Shown here piece by piece: positions 27,344 to 35,654 of a stretch of DNA of 64,000 nt. The notes beneath the pieces are model-generated. The model did no database searches. It was not told where the DNA came from and saw only the letters and a program-made list of their open reading frames with translations. The position numbers and the translations under genes are program-made. Within the stretch, counting starts at the first letter, position 1, and the number at the start of each line of letters is the position of its first letter. The DNA is taken from NCBI RefSeq assembly GCF_029894425.1, contig NZ_JARXYJ010000001.1, positions 4,960,001 through 5,024,000 on the forward strand, read 5' to 3'. Source of the stretch: Streptomyces sp. SAI-127 (GTDB lineage: Bacteria; Actinomycetota; Actinomycetes; Streptomycetales; Streptomycetaceae).

Positions 27344-28759
27344 GTGTCTGATGCGGCTGCCTCCGAACGCCCGTCCGGTGCGACGCACGGCGTGCTGGCG
27401 CCCCTCGCCCTGGCCCAGTTCATCTGCAGCTTCGCCGGTTCGAACATGAACGTGATGATCAACGACATCAGCGAGGACCTGGACACGAGCGTGCAGGGAG
27501 TGCAGCTCGCGATCACGATCTTTCTCCTCGTCATGGCGGCCCTGATGATCCCCGGCGGCAAGCTGACCGACCGCTACGGCCGCAAGCGGTGCTTCCTGGC
27601 CGGTCTCGCCGTGTACGGCGTCGGCGCCCTGCTGAGCGCGGTCGCCCCGGGCCTGGGCGTCCTCATCCTCGGCAACTCGATCCTGGAAGGCGTCGGCACC
27701 GCGCTGCTCATCCCGCCCGTCTACATCCTCACGACGCTCCTCTTCACCGAAGTGACCTCCCGTGCCCGCGCGTTCGGGACCGTCATGGCGCTGGGAGGCA
27801 TCGGCGCCGCCGCCGGGCCGTTGATCGGGGGACTCATCACCTCGGCCATCAGCTGGCGGGCGGCCTTCGCGTTCCAGGCCCTGGTGATCGTGTTGATCAT
27901 CATCCTGAGCCGCCGGATCAAGGACCCCCTGCCACCGGATCCCACGAGCCCCTTCGACACCGCCGGAGCGATCCTCTCGGCCGTCGGCCTCATCCTCCTC
28001 GTCACGGGGATCCTGGCAGCCGACAACAACGTCTGGCTGATGATCGGCCTGATCGTCCTCGGTGCGCTCGTGCTGTGGTGGTTCTTCCGGTCGGTACGCG
28101 CCAAGGAGCGGGCCGGCGAACAGCCACTCCTCTCGACGAGCCTGTTCCGCAACCGCACCTCCAATCTCGGTCTCGTCACGCAGAACATCCAGTGGCTCCT
28201 GCTCATGGGGACGTCGTTCGTCGTCGCGACCTATCTCCAGGTCGTCCGCGGATACGACGCGATCCAGACCGGCGTGATCTTCACCGCCGCCACGCTCGGT
28301 CTGCTCGCGTCCTCACTGGCCGCCGAACGTCTGGCGAGGCGGTGGGCACAGCGCACCCTCATCGTGACGGGCTTCGTCGTGGCGATCGCCGGAGTCGGCG
28401 TCCTGCTGGCCCTGGCGAGCGGCTCTCCGAGTGCCTGGGCCTTCGCGCCCGGGCTGCTGCTGATCGGCCTGGGCCTCGGTCTGGCTCTGACCCCCTCGGT
28501 CAACGTCGTGCAGTCGAGCTTCCCCGACGAGCAGCAGGGCGAGATCTCCGGGCTGTCGCGCAGCGTCTCCAACCTCGGTTCCTCACTCGGCACCGCGATC
28601 GCCGGCACCATCCTCGTCGCCGGCCTCACCACCCATGCCTACGGAGCCGCGATGATCACACTGGCCGTCCTCGGGCTCGTCGGCCTCGCTTCCGCGGTGT
28701 TCCTCCCCCGGGGCCCGGTATCGAGCACCACTCCTTCGCTGCCGCACGAACCCACGTGA
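27344..28759 (+). CDS. MFS drug/metabolite exporter (DHA2-like)
   Basis: A 471-residue membrane transporter with about 14 hydrophobic segments. The loop 2-3 motif is GGKLTDRYGRKR and the antiporter-type motif C is visible as GGIGAAAGPLIGGLITSAIS. The GTG at 27344 is preceded by AAGGAG; the longer frame to 27176 is non-coding in character. Proteins of this type use the proton gradient to expel drugs or metabolites. It is followed 75 bases later by the amidotransferase gene, probably a separate unit. Substrate unknown. Confidence 0.88.
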   Translation: MSDAAASERPSGATHGVLAPLALAQFICSFAGSNMNVMINDISEDLDTSVQGVQLAITIFLLVMAALMIPGGKLTDRYGRKRCFLAGLAVYGVGALLSAVAPGLGVLILGNSILEGVGTALLIPPVYILTTLLFTEVTSRARAFGTVMALGGIGAAAGPLIGGLITSAISWRAAFAFQALVIVLIIILSRRIKDPLPPDPTSPFDTAGAILSAVGLILLVTGILAADNNVWLMIGLIVLGALVLWWFFRSVRAKERAGEQPLLSTSLFRNRTSNLGLVTQNIQWLLLMGTSFVVATYLQVVRGYDAIQTGVIFTAATLGLLASSLAAERLARRWAQRTLIVTGFVVAIAGVGVLLALASGSPSAWAFAPGLLLIGLGLGLALTPSVNVVQSSFPDEQQGEISGLSRSVSNLGSSLGTAIAGTILVAGLTTHAYGAAMITLAVLGLVGLASAVFLPRGPVSSTTPSLPHEPT

Positions 28760-28834
28760 GGTGTCTGCACACGACGCCCGCATGGCGACGCGCGGCGAGG
28801 GAGACGAAAATGGGACTGACGGAGGTGAGCGCTC

Positions 28835-29671
28835 ATGTGCCGATGGCTCGCTTACTCGGGAACACCCCTGCTGCTCGACACCATCCTCTACCGACCGACC
28901 CACTCTCTGATCGATCAGAGCCTCCACTCCAGACTGGGAGTCGAGACGACGAACGGCGACGGTTTCGGCGTCGGGTGGTACTCGGAGGAAGACATCGACA
29001 CCCCGGCTCTGCTCAAGGACATCGGCCCCGCCTGGAACAACCGCAACCTGAGGGAGATCGCGGATCATGTCCGCTCCCCGTTGTTCTTCGCCCACATACG
29101 GGCGTCGACCGGAACTGCGGTGCAGCAGACGAACTGCCACCCGTTCCGGCACGGCCGCTGGATGTGGATGCACAACGGTGCCATCGCGGATTTCCACCTC
29201 ATGCGCCGCGACCTGTCCCTGCTCGTCGACCCCGGGCTGTACTCCGACATCGAGGGGACGACGGACTCGGAGATGATGTTCTACCTGGCGATCACCTTCG
29301 GCCTGGACGAGGATCCGCCGAGCGCCGTGGCCAGGATGGTGGGAGTGGTGGAGCGCAGCGGCCGTGACCACGGTGTGGAGTTCCCGGTCCAGATGACGAT
29401 CGCCGTGACCGACGGCGAACGCCTGTGGGCCTTCCGCTACTCGAGCCAGGGCGCTTCCCGGTCGTTGTTCTACAGCACCCGCGTGGACACACTGAGAGAG
29501 CTGCACCCCGACCTGGCGTTCCTGCGGGAAGTGTCCGACGAGACCCGTCTCATCGTGTCCGAGCCCCTCGGTGATCTGCCGGGTGCCTGGAACGAGGTGC
29601 CGGAGAGCAGCTACAGCGTCGTACATGCCGGAGCCGACGAGATGCATCGCTTCGTCCCGGAACCGGCGTGA
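28835..29671 (+). CDS. Class II glutamine amidotransferase domain protein
   Basis: A 278-residue Ntn-type amidotransferase. The nucleophile Cys is residue 2 (MCRWLAYSG), followed by the standard TTNGDGFGVGWY and AHIRASTGTAVQQTNCHPF blocks and WMWMHNGAIADF. This is the stand-alone YafJ/EgtC-like group that hydrolyses gamma-glutamyl amides. There is no egtB or egtD nearby, so ergothioneine synthesis is not indicated. The gene converges on the amphi-Trp gene with a 12-base gap. Confidence 0.9.
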   Translation: MCRWLAYSGTPLLLDTILYRPTHSLIDQSLHSRLGVETTNGDGFGVGWYSEEDIDTPALLKDIGPAWNNRNLREIADHVRSPLFFAHIRASTGTAVQQTNCHPFRHGRWMWMHNGAIADFHLMRRDLSLLVDPGLYSDIEGTTDSEMMFYLAITFGLDEDPPSAVARMVGVVERSGRDHGVEFPVQMTIAVTDGERLWAFRYSSQGASRSLFYSTRVDTLRELHPDLAFLREVSDETRLIVSEPLGDLPGAWNEVPESSYSVVHAGADEMHRFVPEPA

Positions 29672-29683
29672 CGCGTCAGCGGA

Positions 29684-29986
29684 TCACGGGCGCTTCGCGC
29701 CTTTGCTCCTGCTGGTGCTCGTAGCGCTGCGCCCTGTCTTTGCCGGCACGCTCTTGCGCCCTGCCGTCGGCCACTTGAACTCGAGCTCCAACTCGATCTC
29801 CCCCTCGCCGATTTCGACCTCCAGCTCGCTGCGAAGGTCGTCGGGAATCCGCAGGCTCAGCGTTCCGGGACCGAGATCCAGTTCGGCATCGCCACCTTCC
29901 CTCAGCGCGGCTGCGAGCGCCGTGAGCTGATCAGCCGCCTCAAGGCGGGACAGGGAACGCTTCTGTTCGAACTTGAGGTCCTTCAT
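29684..29986 (-). CDS. Amphi-Trp domain protein
   Basis: A 100-residue protein. Residues 1-72 match the amphi-Trp family: MKDLKFEQKRSLSRLEAADQ, then LDLGPGTLSLRIPDDLRSEL and the alternating acidic/hydrophobic strand EIGEGEIELELEFKW with the terminal Trp. The tail is Lys/Ser-rich and basic. The family is small, widely found in halophiles and actinobacteria, and has no proven role. Divergent from the LuxR regulator, with a 12-base palindrome between them. Confidence 0.8.
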   Translation of the reverse strand: MKDLKFEQKRSLSRLEAADQLTALAAALREGGDAELDLGPGTLSLRIPDDLRSELEVEIGEGEIELELEFKWPTAGRKSVPAKTGRSATSTSRSKGAKRP

Positions 29987-30079
29987 GGATGTCTCCGATC
30001 CGGATACGGCACGTTCGGCGGTCGGGCTACCTCCAATCTCGTCCTCTCGGGTCCGCTGCGCATGTCGGGGTGACCGGCG

Positions 30080-30091
30080 TGACGCGCGTCA
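30080..30091. promoter_or_regulatory. Perfect 12-base palindrome between divergent genes
   Basis: TGACGCGCGTCA is self-complementary and sits 94 bases from the amphi-Trp start and 75 bases before the LuxR start. An operator for the adjacent regulator is a reasonable guess. Confidence 0.4.
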
Positions 30092-30165
30092 TGGCGGAGA
30101 GGCTGGGATGCTGGTGGAGGAAGCGCCGCCCGTGACGTGACCCTGGCAGACAGGGGTGAGCGACC

Positions 30166-32841
30166 GTGGCCGAGACCTACGAGAACGCCCGCGGAACGAC
30201 CGTTCCGGCCGTACCGTACGCCGATCCCCAGGGAGACCCGTTCCTGCGCACCCGGTTCGCCCTCCCCGCGCGACCCGCCACGTTCCTGCGGCGGCAGCGG
30301 CTCGTCCAGCACCTCGATCAGGCTCTCGTGACGCCGTTGACGCTGGTCAACGGCCCGGCCGGGGCCGGCAAGACCCTGCTGGCCGCCGACTGGGCCGCCG
30401 GACTGCGCCGGCCGGTCGCCTGGCTCACCGTCGAAGCGGGGGACCGGCGTCCCGGGGTGTTCTGGGCGTACGTCCTTCAGGCACTGCGCGCCTGCGGGGC
30501 GTCGGTGTCCGACGCGGTCGGGGCCCCCGCGGACGCTTCCCTGGTGGATCGCAAGCTGCTGGCAGCGCTCGCCGCCGAGCTGAACGATCGCGACCGGCCC
30601 GTGGTCCTCGTGCTCGACGAGTACGACCGCGTGACCGATCCGGAGGTCACGGAGCAGCTGGAGTTCGTCCTGCACCACGGCGGGCGTGGCCTGCATCTCG
30701 TCCTCGTCACCCGCACCGAACCGCTGCTGCCGCTGCACCGTTACCGGGCGGCCGGCGAGCTGACGGAGATCCGCGCCGCCGAGCTCGCGTTCACCTCCGA
30801 GGAGGCCGTCGCACTGCTGGAGCTGCACGGTCTGAGCCTCCCGGTTCCGGCCGCGCGCGCCCTGGTGGACCGCACCCGGGGCTGGGCCGCCGGTCTGCGC
30901 CTGTCCGCCCTGGCCGCCCTGGAGAGCGCCGACCCGGAGCTCTACCTGAAGGAGTTCGAGGCGGACCGCAGTACGGTCGCGGACTTCCTGCTGGCCGAGG
31001 TCCTCAGGGGACAGCCGGAGGAGACCCAGGGCCTCCTGCTGCGTGTCAGCGTCCTGGAGCGTTTCTCCCCCGATCTGGCCAACGCGCTGACCCTCCGGAC
31101 CGATGCCGAGCCCCTTCTCGCCGGACTGCACCGCGACAACGCGTTCGTCGAGTTTCTCGGGCACTCCTCGTACCAGCTCCATCCGCTGTTCCGGGAGATA
31201 CTCCGGGCCCATCTGCGCGTACGTCTGCCAGGCCTGGAGCCGGAACTCCACCGGCGGGCCGCGCGGTGGCTGCGTCGTTCCGGATTCCTGCCGGAGACGC
31301 TCGCCCACTGTGCCGCCGCGGGCGACTGGGATGCCGCCGCCGGCGCCCTCGTAGACGACCTGGCGATCGGACAGCTCCTCACCGGCCTGCGCTCGGACGA
31401 CCTGACCCAGTTGTTCTCCCCCATGGGGCCCGAGGCCCGAAGCCCCGCGACGGACGTCGTACGCGCCGCCCGTGACCTGTCCCGGCACGACCTCGATCAT
31501 GGTCTGGCACATCTGCGCCGCGCCGAGGAGCGGCTGGCCGACGACGCGCCCGACGTGGCGGCGGCCCGATTGAGCTGTGCGCTCCTTGAGGCACTGGCCG
31601 CCCGGCTGGCCGGATGCCCCCCACGGGCCGAAAGGGCCGCCGTAGCGGCCGATGACCTGCGGCAGGAGGTCCCGGCGCGCCTCCTGGACAAGCATCCCGA
31701 ACTCACCGCTCTCCTGCTGACCCATCTGGGCTCGGCCCGCCTGTGGGCCGGACGTTTCGAGGACGCGCGCGCTGTCCTGACCACGGCGGCCGCCGCTCCC
31801 GGCGGAGCCTCCACCGTGCTGCCCCGAGAGGACGCCCTGGAGCACCTGGCCCTGCTCGACTATCTGGACGGCTGGCTCGGCCGGGCGGAGCGCAAGGCCT
31901 TGGCGGCGGTGTCCGAGATGGAGCGGGTCGGCCTTCCCCAGCCGTCCGGCTCCGGCATCGGGCAGCTGGTCCTCGCCGCCGTGGCCGTCGACCGCCATGA
32001 GCTGGGCCGGGCCCAGGCCCTCCTCGACGAGACGGCCCAGACCCCGACAGGAACACATGACCCGGTCCCGGCGGCGGGACGAGCCCTCACCACGGCTCGC
32101 CTGCTGCTGGCCAGGGGCAGGACCCAAGCCGCCGTGGCTGCCGCTGACCCGGACGTCTCCGCCGCCGAGGCCTCACCCTGGGCGACAAGCCAGGAAGCCC
32201 TCGTCACCTCTGCCGCCCACCTGGCCGAGGGGCGGCCGGACGCGGCGGCCGAGGTGCTGCAGGGGCTGTCCGCCGACCAGCCGGCGTGTGCCGTGGAGGC
32301 CGCGGCGATCCAGCTCGCCACCGGCCGTACAGCGGCGGCCATCGACCTGCTCGACGGCATCCGCGCCGGGAGCCGCGCCGGGCCGGCGGTGACCGTGCGG
32401 GCCGCGCTGGTGCGGGCTCAGGCCGCGGAGGGGGCGGGAGACACCGCCACGGCCCGCAGGCTCGTGGCCCATGCGCTCCTCGACGCTCGGCGGGAGCGGC
32501 TGCGGCGCCCGTTCCTCGACGCGGGGGCGTGGCTGCGGCCCCTCCTGGCCACGGCTCCGCTCCACGAGCTGGCAGGCTGGCTCACGCCCGGCCCGCAGCG
32601 CCACGGTGAGGGACCCCGGCCGGAGGCGCAGCCCCCGCCGCTCGTCGCGGTGGAGCTGAGCGCACGCGAGCGCGACGTCCTGGAGCGGCTGGCCCGGATG
32701 ATGTCGACGGAGGAGGTCGCCGCCGATCTCTACGTGTCGGTGAACACGGTGAAGACCCACCTCAAGAGCGTCTACCGGAAGCTGGCGGTGAACCGGCGAG
32801 GCGACGCGGTGCGCCGCGCGCGCGACCTCCGGCTGCTGTGA
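30166..32841 (+). CDS. Large LuxR-family (MalT-like) ATP-binding transcription regulator
   Basis: An 891-residue STAND-type regulator. The NTPase has Walker A (LVNGPAGAGKTLLAADWA, about residue 62) and a Walker B-like VVLVLDEYDRV (about 145). A winged-helix and sensor region follows (SYQLHPLFREILRAHLRVRL), then an alpha-helical TPR-like array (residues 400-780) and a C-terminal LuxR helix-turn-helix (LSARERDVLERLARMMSTEE, DLYVSVNTVKTHLKSVYRKL). Start GTG 30166 after GGGGTGAG. MalT-like proteins respond to small ligands bound by the helical array; here the ligand is unknown. It may control the adjacent stress-type genes. Confidence 0.9.
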   Translation: MAETYENARGTTVPAVPYADPQGDPFLRTRFALPARPATFLRRQRLVQHLDQALVTPLTLVNGPAGAGKTLLAADWAAGLRRPVAWLTVEAGDRRPGVFWAYVLQALRACGASVSDAVGAPADASLVDRKLLAALAAELNDRDRPVVLVLDEYDRVTDPEVTEQLEFVLHHGGRGLHLVLVTRTEPLLPLHRYRAAGELTEIRAAELAFTSEEAVALLELHGLSLPVPAARALVDRTRGWAAGLRLSALAALESADPELYLKEFEADRSTVADFLLAEVLRGQPEETQGLLLRVSVLERFSPDLANALTLRTDAEPLLAGLHRDNAFVEFLGHSSYQLHPLFREILRAHLRVRLPGLEPELHRRAARWLRRSGFLPETLAHCAAAGDWDAAAGALVDDLAIGQLLTGLRSDDLTQLFSPMGPEARSPATDVVRAARDLSRHDLDHGLAHLRRAEERLADDAPDVAAARLSCALLEALAARLAGCPPRAERAAVAADDLRQEVPARLLDKHPELTALLLTHLGSARLWAGRFEDARAVLTTAAAAPGGASTVLPREDALEHLALLDYLDGWLGRAERKALAAVSEMERVGLPQPSGSGIGQLVLAAVAVDRHELGRAQALLDETAQTPTGTHDPVPAAGRALTTARLLLARGRTQAAVAAADPDVSAAEASPWATSQEALVTSAAHLAEGRPDAAAEVLQGLSADQPACAVEAAAIQLATGRTAAAIDLLDGIRAGSRAGPAVTVRAALVRAQAAEGAGDTATARRLVAHALLDARRERLRRPFLDAGAWLRPLLATAPLHELAGWLTPGPQRHGEGPRPEAQPPPLVAVELSARERDVLERLARMMSTEEVAADLYVSVNTVKTHLKSVYRKLAVNRRGDAVRRARDLRLL

Positions 32842-32903
32842 ACGCGCGTCGGTGAGAGCGCCATTGCTGTGATCCGGCGCGCTGAGTCCGGAGGGAGTCG
32901 TCG

Positions 32904-33437
32904 GTGTCCAGAACCAGAACCAGGACCGTCCCGGCCACGGCCCGCGGGGAGCGTCGTGCCGAGCGCCGCGCCCACGCCGACTACACGGGCGGCGTCTACG
33001 GATCCATGCTCGCGGCCTCCGTGGTGATCGGCGCCGGCTCCCTGGGCTCCTTCCCGCGCGTCGAGCTGGTGCTGCTGCTGTTGCTCACCGGCCTGGCGTT
33101 CTGGATCGCGCATGTGCATGCCCAGTTGTTCGGGGCGCGGCTGGCGCAACAGGCTCTGGACCGCCGTGTCGTACTCCACGTGTGCCGTGACGAGTGGCCG
33201 ATCGTCAATGCCGCCGTCCCGCCGGCTGTCGCGGTGGCCGTCAGCCCGCTCCTGGGCCTCGACGTGCGAGGTGCCCTGTGGCTGGCGCTCTCCGTCGCCG
33301 TGGCCGGGCAGGTGGGCTGGTCCGTGGCCGCGGCACTCCGCGCCGGTGCTACGCGGCGGCTCCTGGCCATCACGGCGTCGGTCAACTTGCTGCTGGGTCT
33401 GCTGATCGTCTCCTTCAAGATCGTTCTGACGCATTGA
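32904..33437 (+). CDS. Four-helix membrane protein, unknown
   Basis: A 177-residue protein with an Arg-rich N-terminus (RTRTRTVPATARGERRAERR) and four hydrophobic segments (GGVYGSMLAASVVIGAGSLG, VELVLLLLLTGLAFWIAHVH, and two after residue 105). Ends in IVSFKIVLTH. No family recognised. GTG start 62 bases after the LuxR gene, same direction, preceded by GGAGG, so it may share its transcript. Confidence 0.7.
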   Translation: MSRTRTRTVPATARGERRAERRAHADYTGGVYGSMLAASVVIGAGSLGSFPRVELVLLLLLTGLAFWIAHVHAQLFGARLAQQALDRRVVLHVCRDEWPIVNAAVPPAVAVAVSPLLGLDVRGALWLALSVAVAGQVGWSVAAALRAGATRRLLAITASVNLLLGLLIVSFKIVLTH

Positions 33438-33546
33438 GCAGGGGGCGGTCACCTGTACCGGGTGAGGCCCGCAGCGGCACGAAGGCGCACGATCGCAGGG
33501 AAGGGCGCCGTCCGCCTGTCCCAGGCAGCCCATGGGAGGACAGTTC

Positions 33547-33744
33547 GTGCGCTACGAGATCCGCGTCGAGGGACACCTGTCGGACACGCTGGCCAAAGCG
33601 TTTCCGGAGCTGGGCCACGTGGTGATGTCCGGCCAGACCGTCCTGTTCGGTCCGGTCGTGGACGAGGCGCACCTGTACGGACTGCTGGCACGCTGCCAGT
33701 CACTGGGCCTGCGGGTCCTGGAGATGAGGCAGCTGCCGGAGTGA
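33547..33744 (+). CDS. Small soluble protein, unknown
   Basis: A 65-residue protein starting at GTG 33547, since GGGAGGACAG directly before it is a good ribosome site; an ATG at 33532 overlaps that site and is unlikely. The sequence alternates strand and helix (YEIRVEGHLSDTLAKAFPEL, then HLYGLLARCQSLGLRVLEMR), compatible with a small ferredoxin-like fold. A hairpin follows the stop. Confidence 0.65.
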   Translation: MRYEIRVEGHLSDTLAKAFPELGHVVMSGQTVLFGPVVDEAHLYGLLARCQSLGLRVLEMRQLPE

Positions 33745-33747
33745 CGA

Positions 33748-33772
33748 GGGATCACCCGTGGTGGGTGATCCC
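33748..33772 (+). terminator. Hairpin after the 65-residue ORF
   Basis: GGGATCACCC and GGGTGATCCC arms with a 5-base loop, starting 3 bases after the stop codon; no T-run. Confidence 0.55.
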
Positions 33773-33879
33773 GGCACCCGGTGACAGGCGCGACCCTGAA
33801 GCGGTCCGGAACACCGTTCCTCGGACACCGCCCCGTCGGCGGTCCGCGGGCGACCCGCTCGATCACGTGAGGAGGAGCC

Positions 33880-34524
33880 ATGACCATGTCGCGTGATCCG
33901 GCGCCGCCCCCCGGGCCAGAACCCCCTGCCGCCGGGGCGGCCCCCCTCCCGGTGAGTGATCCCGCGGACGTGCTGGCGAAACTGGGCCGTTCGTGGACCT
34001 GGATCCTGTGCTCGGCGGTCGCGACCGTGGTGCCGGGCGTCCTGGTACTGGTCTGGCCGGACGAAACCCTGCACGTCCTGGCCGTCCTCATCGGGCTGTA
34101 CCTGCTGGTGACCGGGGCGTTCCGGTTCGTGGCCGTCTTCGGCCGGGAGGAGCACGGTGAACGGCTCCCAGGGCTGCTTCTGGCCGTGCTGTACTTCCTG
34201 GCCGGGGTTCTGAGCCTGCGGAACCCGCTGCAGACCATCGCCGCCCTCTCGCTGATCGTCGGCGTCGTCTGGCTCGTTTCCGGCATCCTCACCCTCTACA
34301 CGGCCATCGCCGCCAAGGACCTGCCGCACCGCGGGGTCCTCCTGGGCGCCGCGGTGCTGGGCATCGTCGCGGGAATCGTGGTGCTCGCCCTGCCGGCGGA
34401 GTCGGCCCGCGCCCTGACCCGGCTGCTCGGCCTGTGGCTCGTCCTGCTCGGCCTGGCCGAGGCGGCGGTCGCCCTCGCGTGGCGGGCCGCGCTGCGAAGG
34501 ACGAACCCTGATCGTCTCGCGTGA
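33880..34524 (+). CDS. HdeD-family (DUF308) membrane protein
   Basis: A 214-residue protein with six hydrophobic segments in three two-helix repeats, as in E. coli HdeD: WTWILCSAVATVVPGVLVLV, LAVLIGLYLLVTGAFRFVAV, LPGLLLAVLYFLAGVLSLRN and so on. The N-terminus is a Pro/Ala-rich cytoplasmic tail. HdeD is linked to acid resistance at high density; in Streptomyces the family often appears in general stress islands. The surrounding SHOCT, DUF7144-like and DUF6325-like genes fit that. Confidence 0.8.
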   Translation: MTMSRDPAPPPGPEPPAAGAAPLPVSDPADVLAKLGRSWTWILCSAVATVVPGVLVLVWPDETLHVLAVLIGLYLLVTGAFRFVAVFGREEHGERLPGLLLAVLYFLAGVLSLRNPLQTIAALSLIVGVVWLVSGILTLYTAIAAKDLPHRGVLLGAAVLGIVAGIVVLALPAESARALTRLLGLWLVLLGLAEAAVALAWRAALRRTNPDRLA

Positions 34525-34653
34525 CTGTGTCCAACGAGCGCCGGGTCGCCCGCAAGGTCACCCGCGTCGGGTGAGGCCACCCGGCCCCGGTCGTGTCCAC
34601 GCTGAGACTGCACGCAACGGCGACCGGGCGAGCGCCCGGGACGGAGGAGTGAC

Positions 34654-35121
34654 ATGAGCGCGCAGACGTACCTCGCGTACGACTATCCACTGCTGAGCGT
34701 CTTCTGGAGCATGCTCTGGTTCTTCCTGTGGATCATGTGGTTCGTCCTGCTCTTCCGCGTCGTCGTCGACATCTTCCGTGACGACGACATGAGCGGCTGG
34801 GGGAAGGCCGGCTGGCTGGCGTTCACCATCCTGCTGCCCTTCCTGGGCGTCTTCGTCTACGTGATCGCACGCGGCAAGAACATGGGCCGCCGGGAGATCT
34901 CCCAGGCCCGAGCACAGCAGGAAGCCTTCGACGCCCGCATCAGGGAGGCCGCGGGCACCAACCGGTCCAGCAGCATCGACGAGCTCGCCAAGCTGTCCGA
35001 CATCCGCGCCCGCGGCGACATCACGGACGAGGAGTTCCGCAGGGCCAAGGAACTGGTCCTGGCCGGCCACGGCCCGGCGGAGCAAGCCGGCTCCACCACC
35101 ACCGGCATGACCGGTCGCTGA
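34654..35121 (+). CDS. SHOCT-domain membrane protein with PLDc_N-type N-terminus
   Basis: A 155-residue protein. Two hydrophobic segments with the aromatic motif FWSMLWFFLWIMWFVLLFRV and GKAGWLAFTILLPFLGVFVY form a PLDc_N-like hairpin. The C-terminal SHOCT motif is intact (SSSIDELAKLSDIRARGDIT then DEEFRRAKELVLA). SHOCT motifs are short helical oligomerisation modules. A GGAGG site precedes the ATG. Confidence 0.8.
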   Translation: MSAQTYLAYDYPLLSVFWSMLWFFLWIMWFVLLFRVVVDIFRDDDMSGWGKAGWLAFTILLPFLGVFVYVIARGKNMGRREISQARAQQEAFDARIREAAGTNRSSSIDELAKLSDIRARGDITDEEFRRAKELVLAGHGPAEQAGSTTTGMTGR

Positions 35122-35151
35122 GCGTACGTACACCAAGAATCGAGGCACAAG

Positions 35152-35643
35152 ATGACTGCGACACACTCTCAGCCGGCACACACGGCGAAGCAGGAATGGG
35201 CAACCGGCCTGACCGCCTTCGGTGCCGTGATGCTCTTCCTCGTCGGCCTGCTCGACATCTTCCGGGGCATCATGGCCATCGCCGAGGACGACATCTTCGT
35301 CACGACGCGCAACTATGCGTTCGAGTTCGACCTGACCGGCTGGGGCTGGATCCACCTCGCGCTGGGCGCGGTCGCCGTGCTCGTCAGCATCGGGCTGCTC
35401 CGGACCTCGACATGGGCGCGCGTCCTCGGCGTGGCCATCGCCGGGCTCGTCATCATCGCCAACTTCCTCTCCCTGCCGTACTACCCGGTGTGGTCGGTCG
35501 TGATGATCGCGATCTCGGGCTTCATCATCTGGGCCCTGTGCGTGGTCCAGCGCGACAACCTCTTCACCGTGTCCGACGAGCAGCCGCTGTCCGATGACCG
35601 TCAGTCGCACAGGATGTCGCCTCCGCCGCACGGACCCGCATGA
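35152..35643 (+). CDS. DUF7144-like membrane protein
   Basis: A 163-residue protein with four hydrophobic segments. TGLTAFGAVMLFLVGLLDIF, the FEFDLTGWGWIHLALGAVAV block and PYYPVWSVVMIAISGFIIWA are typical of a membrane family frequent in actinobacterial stress clusters. Follows the SHOCT gene by 30 bases and likely shares its transcript. Confidence 0.75.
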   Translation: MTATHSQPAHTAKQEWATGLTAFGAVMLFLVGLLDIFRGIMAIAEDDIFVTTRNYAFEFDLTGWGWIHLALGAVAVLVSIGLLRTSTWARVLGVAIAGLVIIANFLSLPYYPVWSVVMIAISGFIIWALCVVQRDNLFTVSDEQPLSDDRQSHRMSPPPHGPA

Positions 35644-35654
35644 GCACAGCGGTC

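Noticed and set aside
28835..29671. Ergothioneine EgtC
   Set aside because: The fold fits, but no egtA, egtB, egtD or egtE neighbours are present, so only the general amidotransferase call is kept.
29983..32127. 714-residue minus-strand ORF opposite the LuxR regulator
   Set aside because: Gln/Gly-rich shadow frame; the plus strand encodes a complete STAND/LuxR protein.
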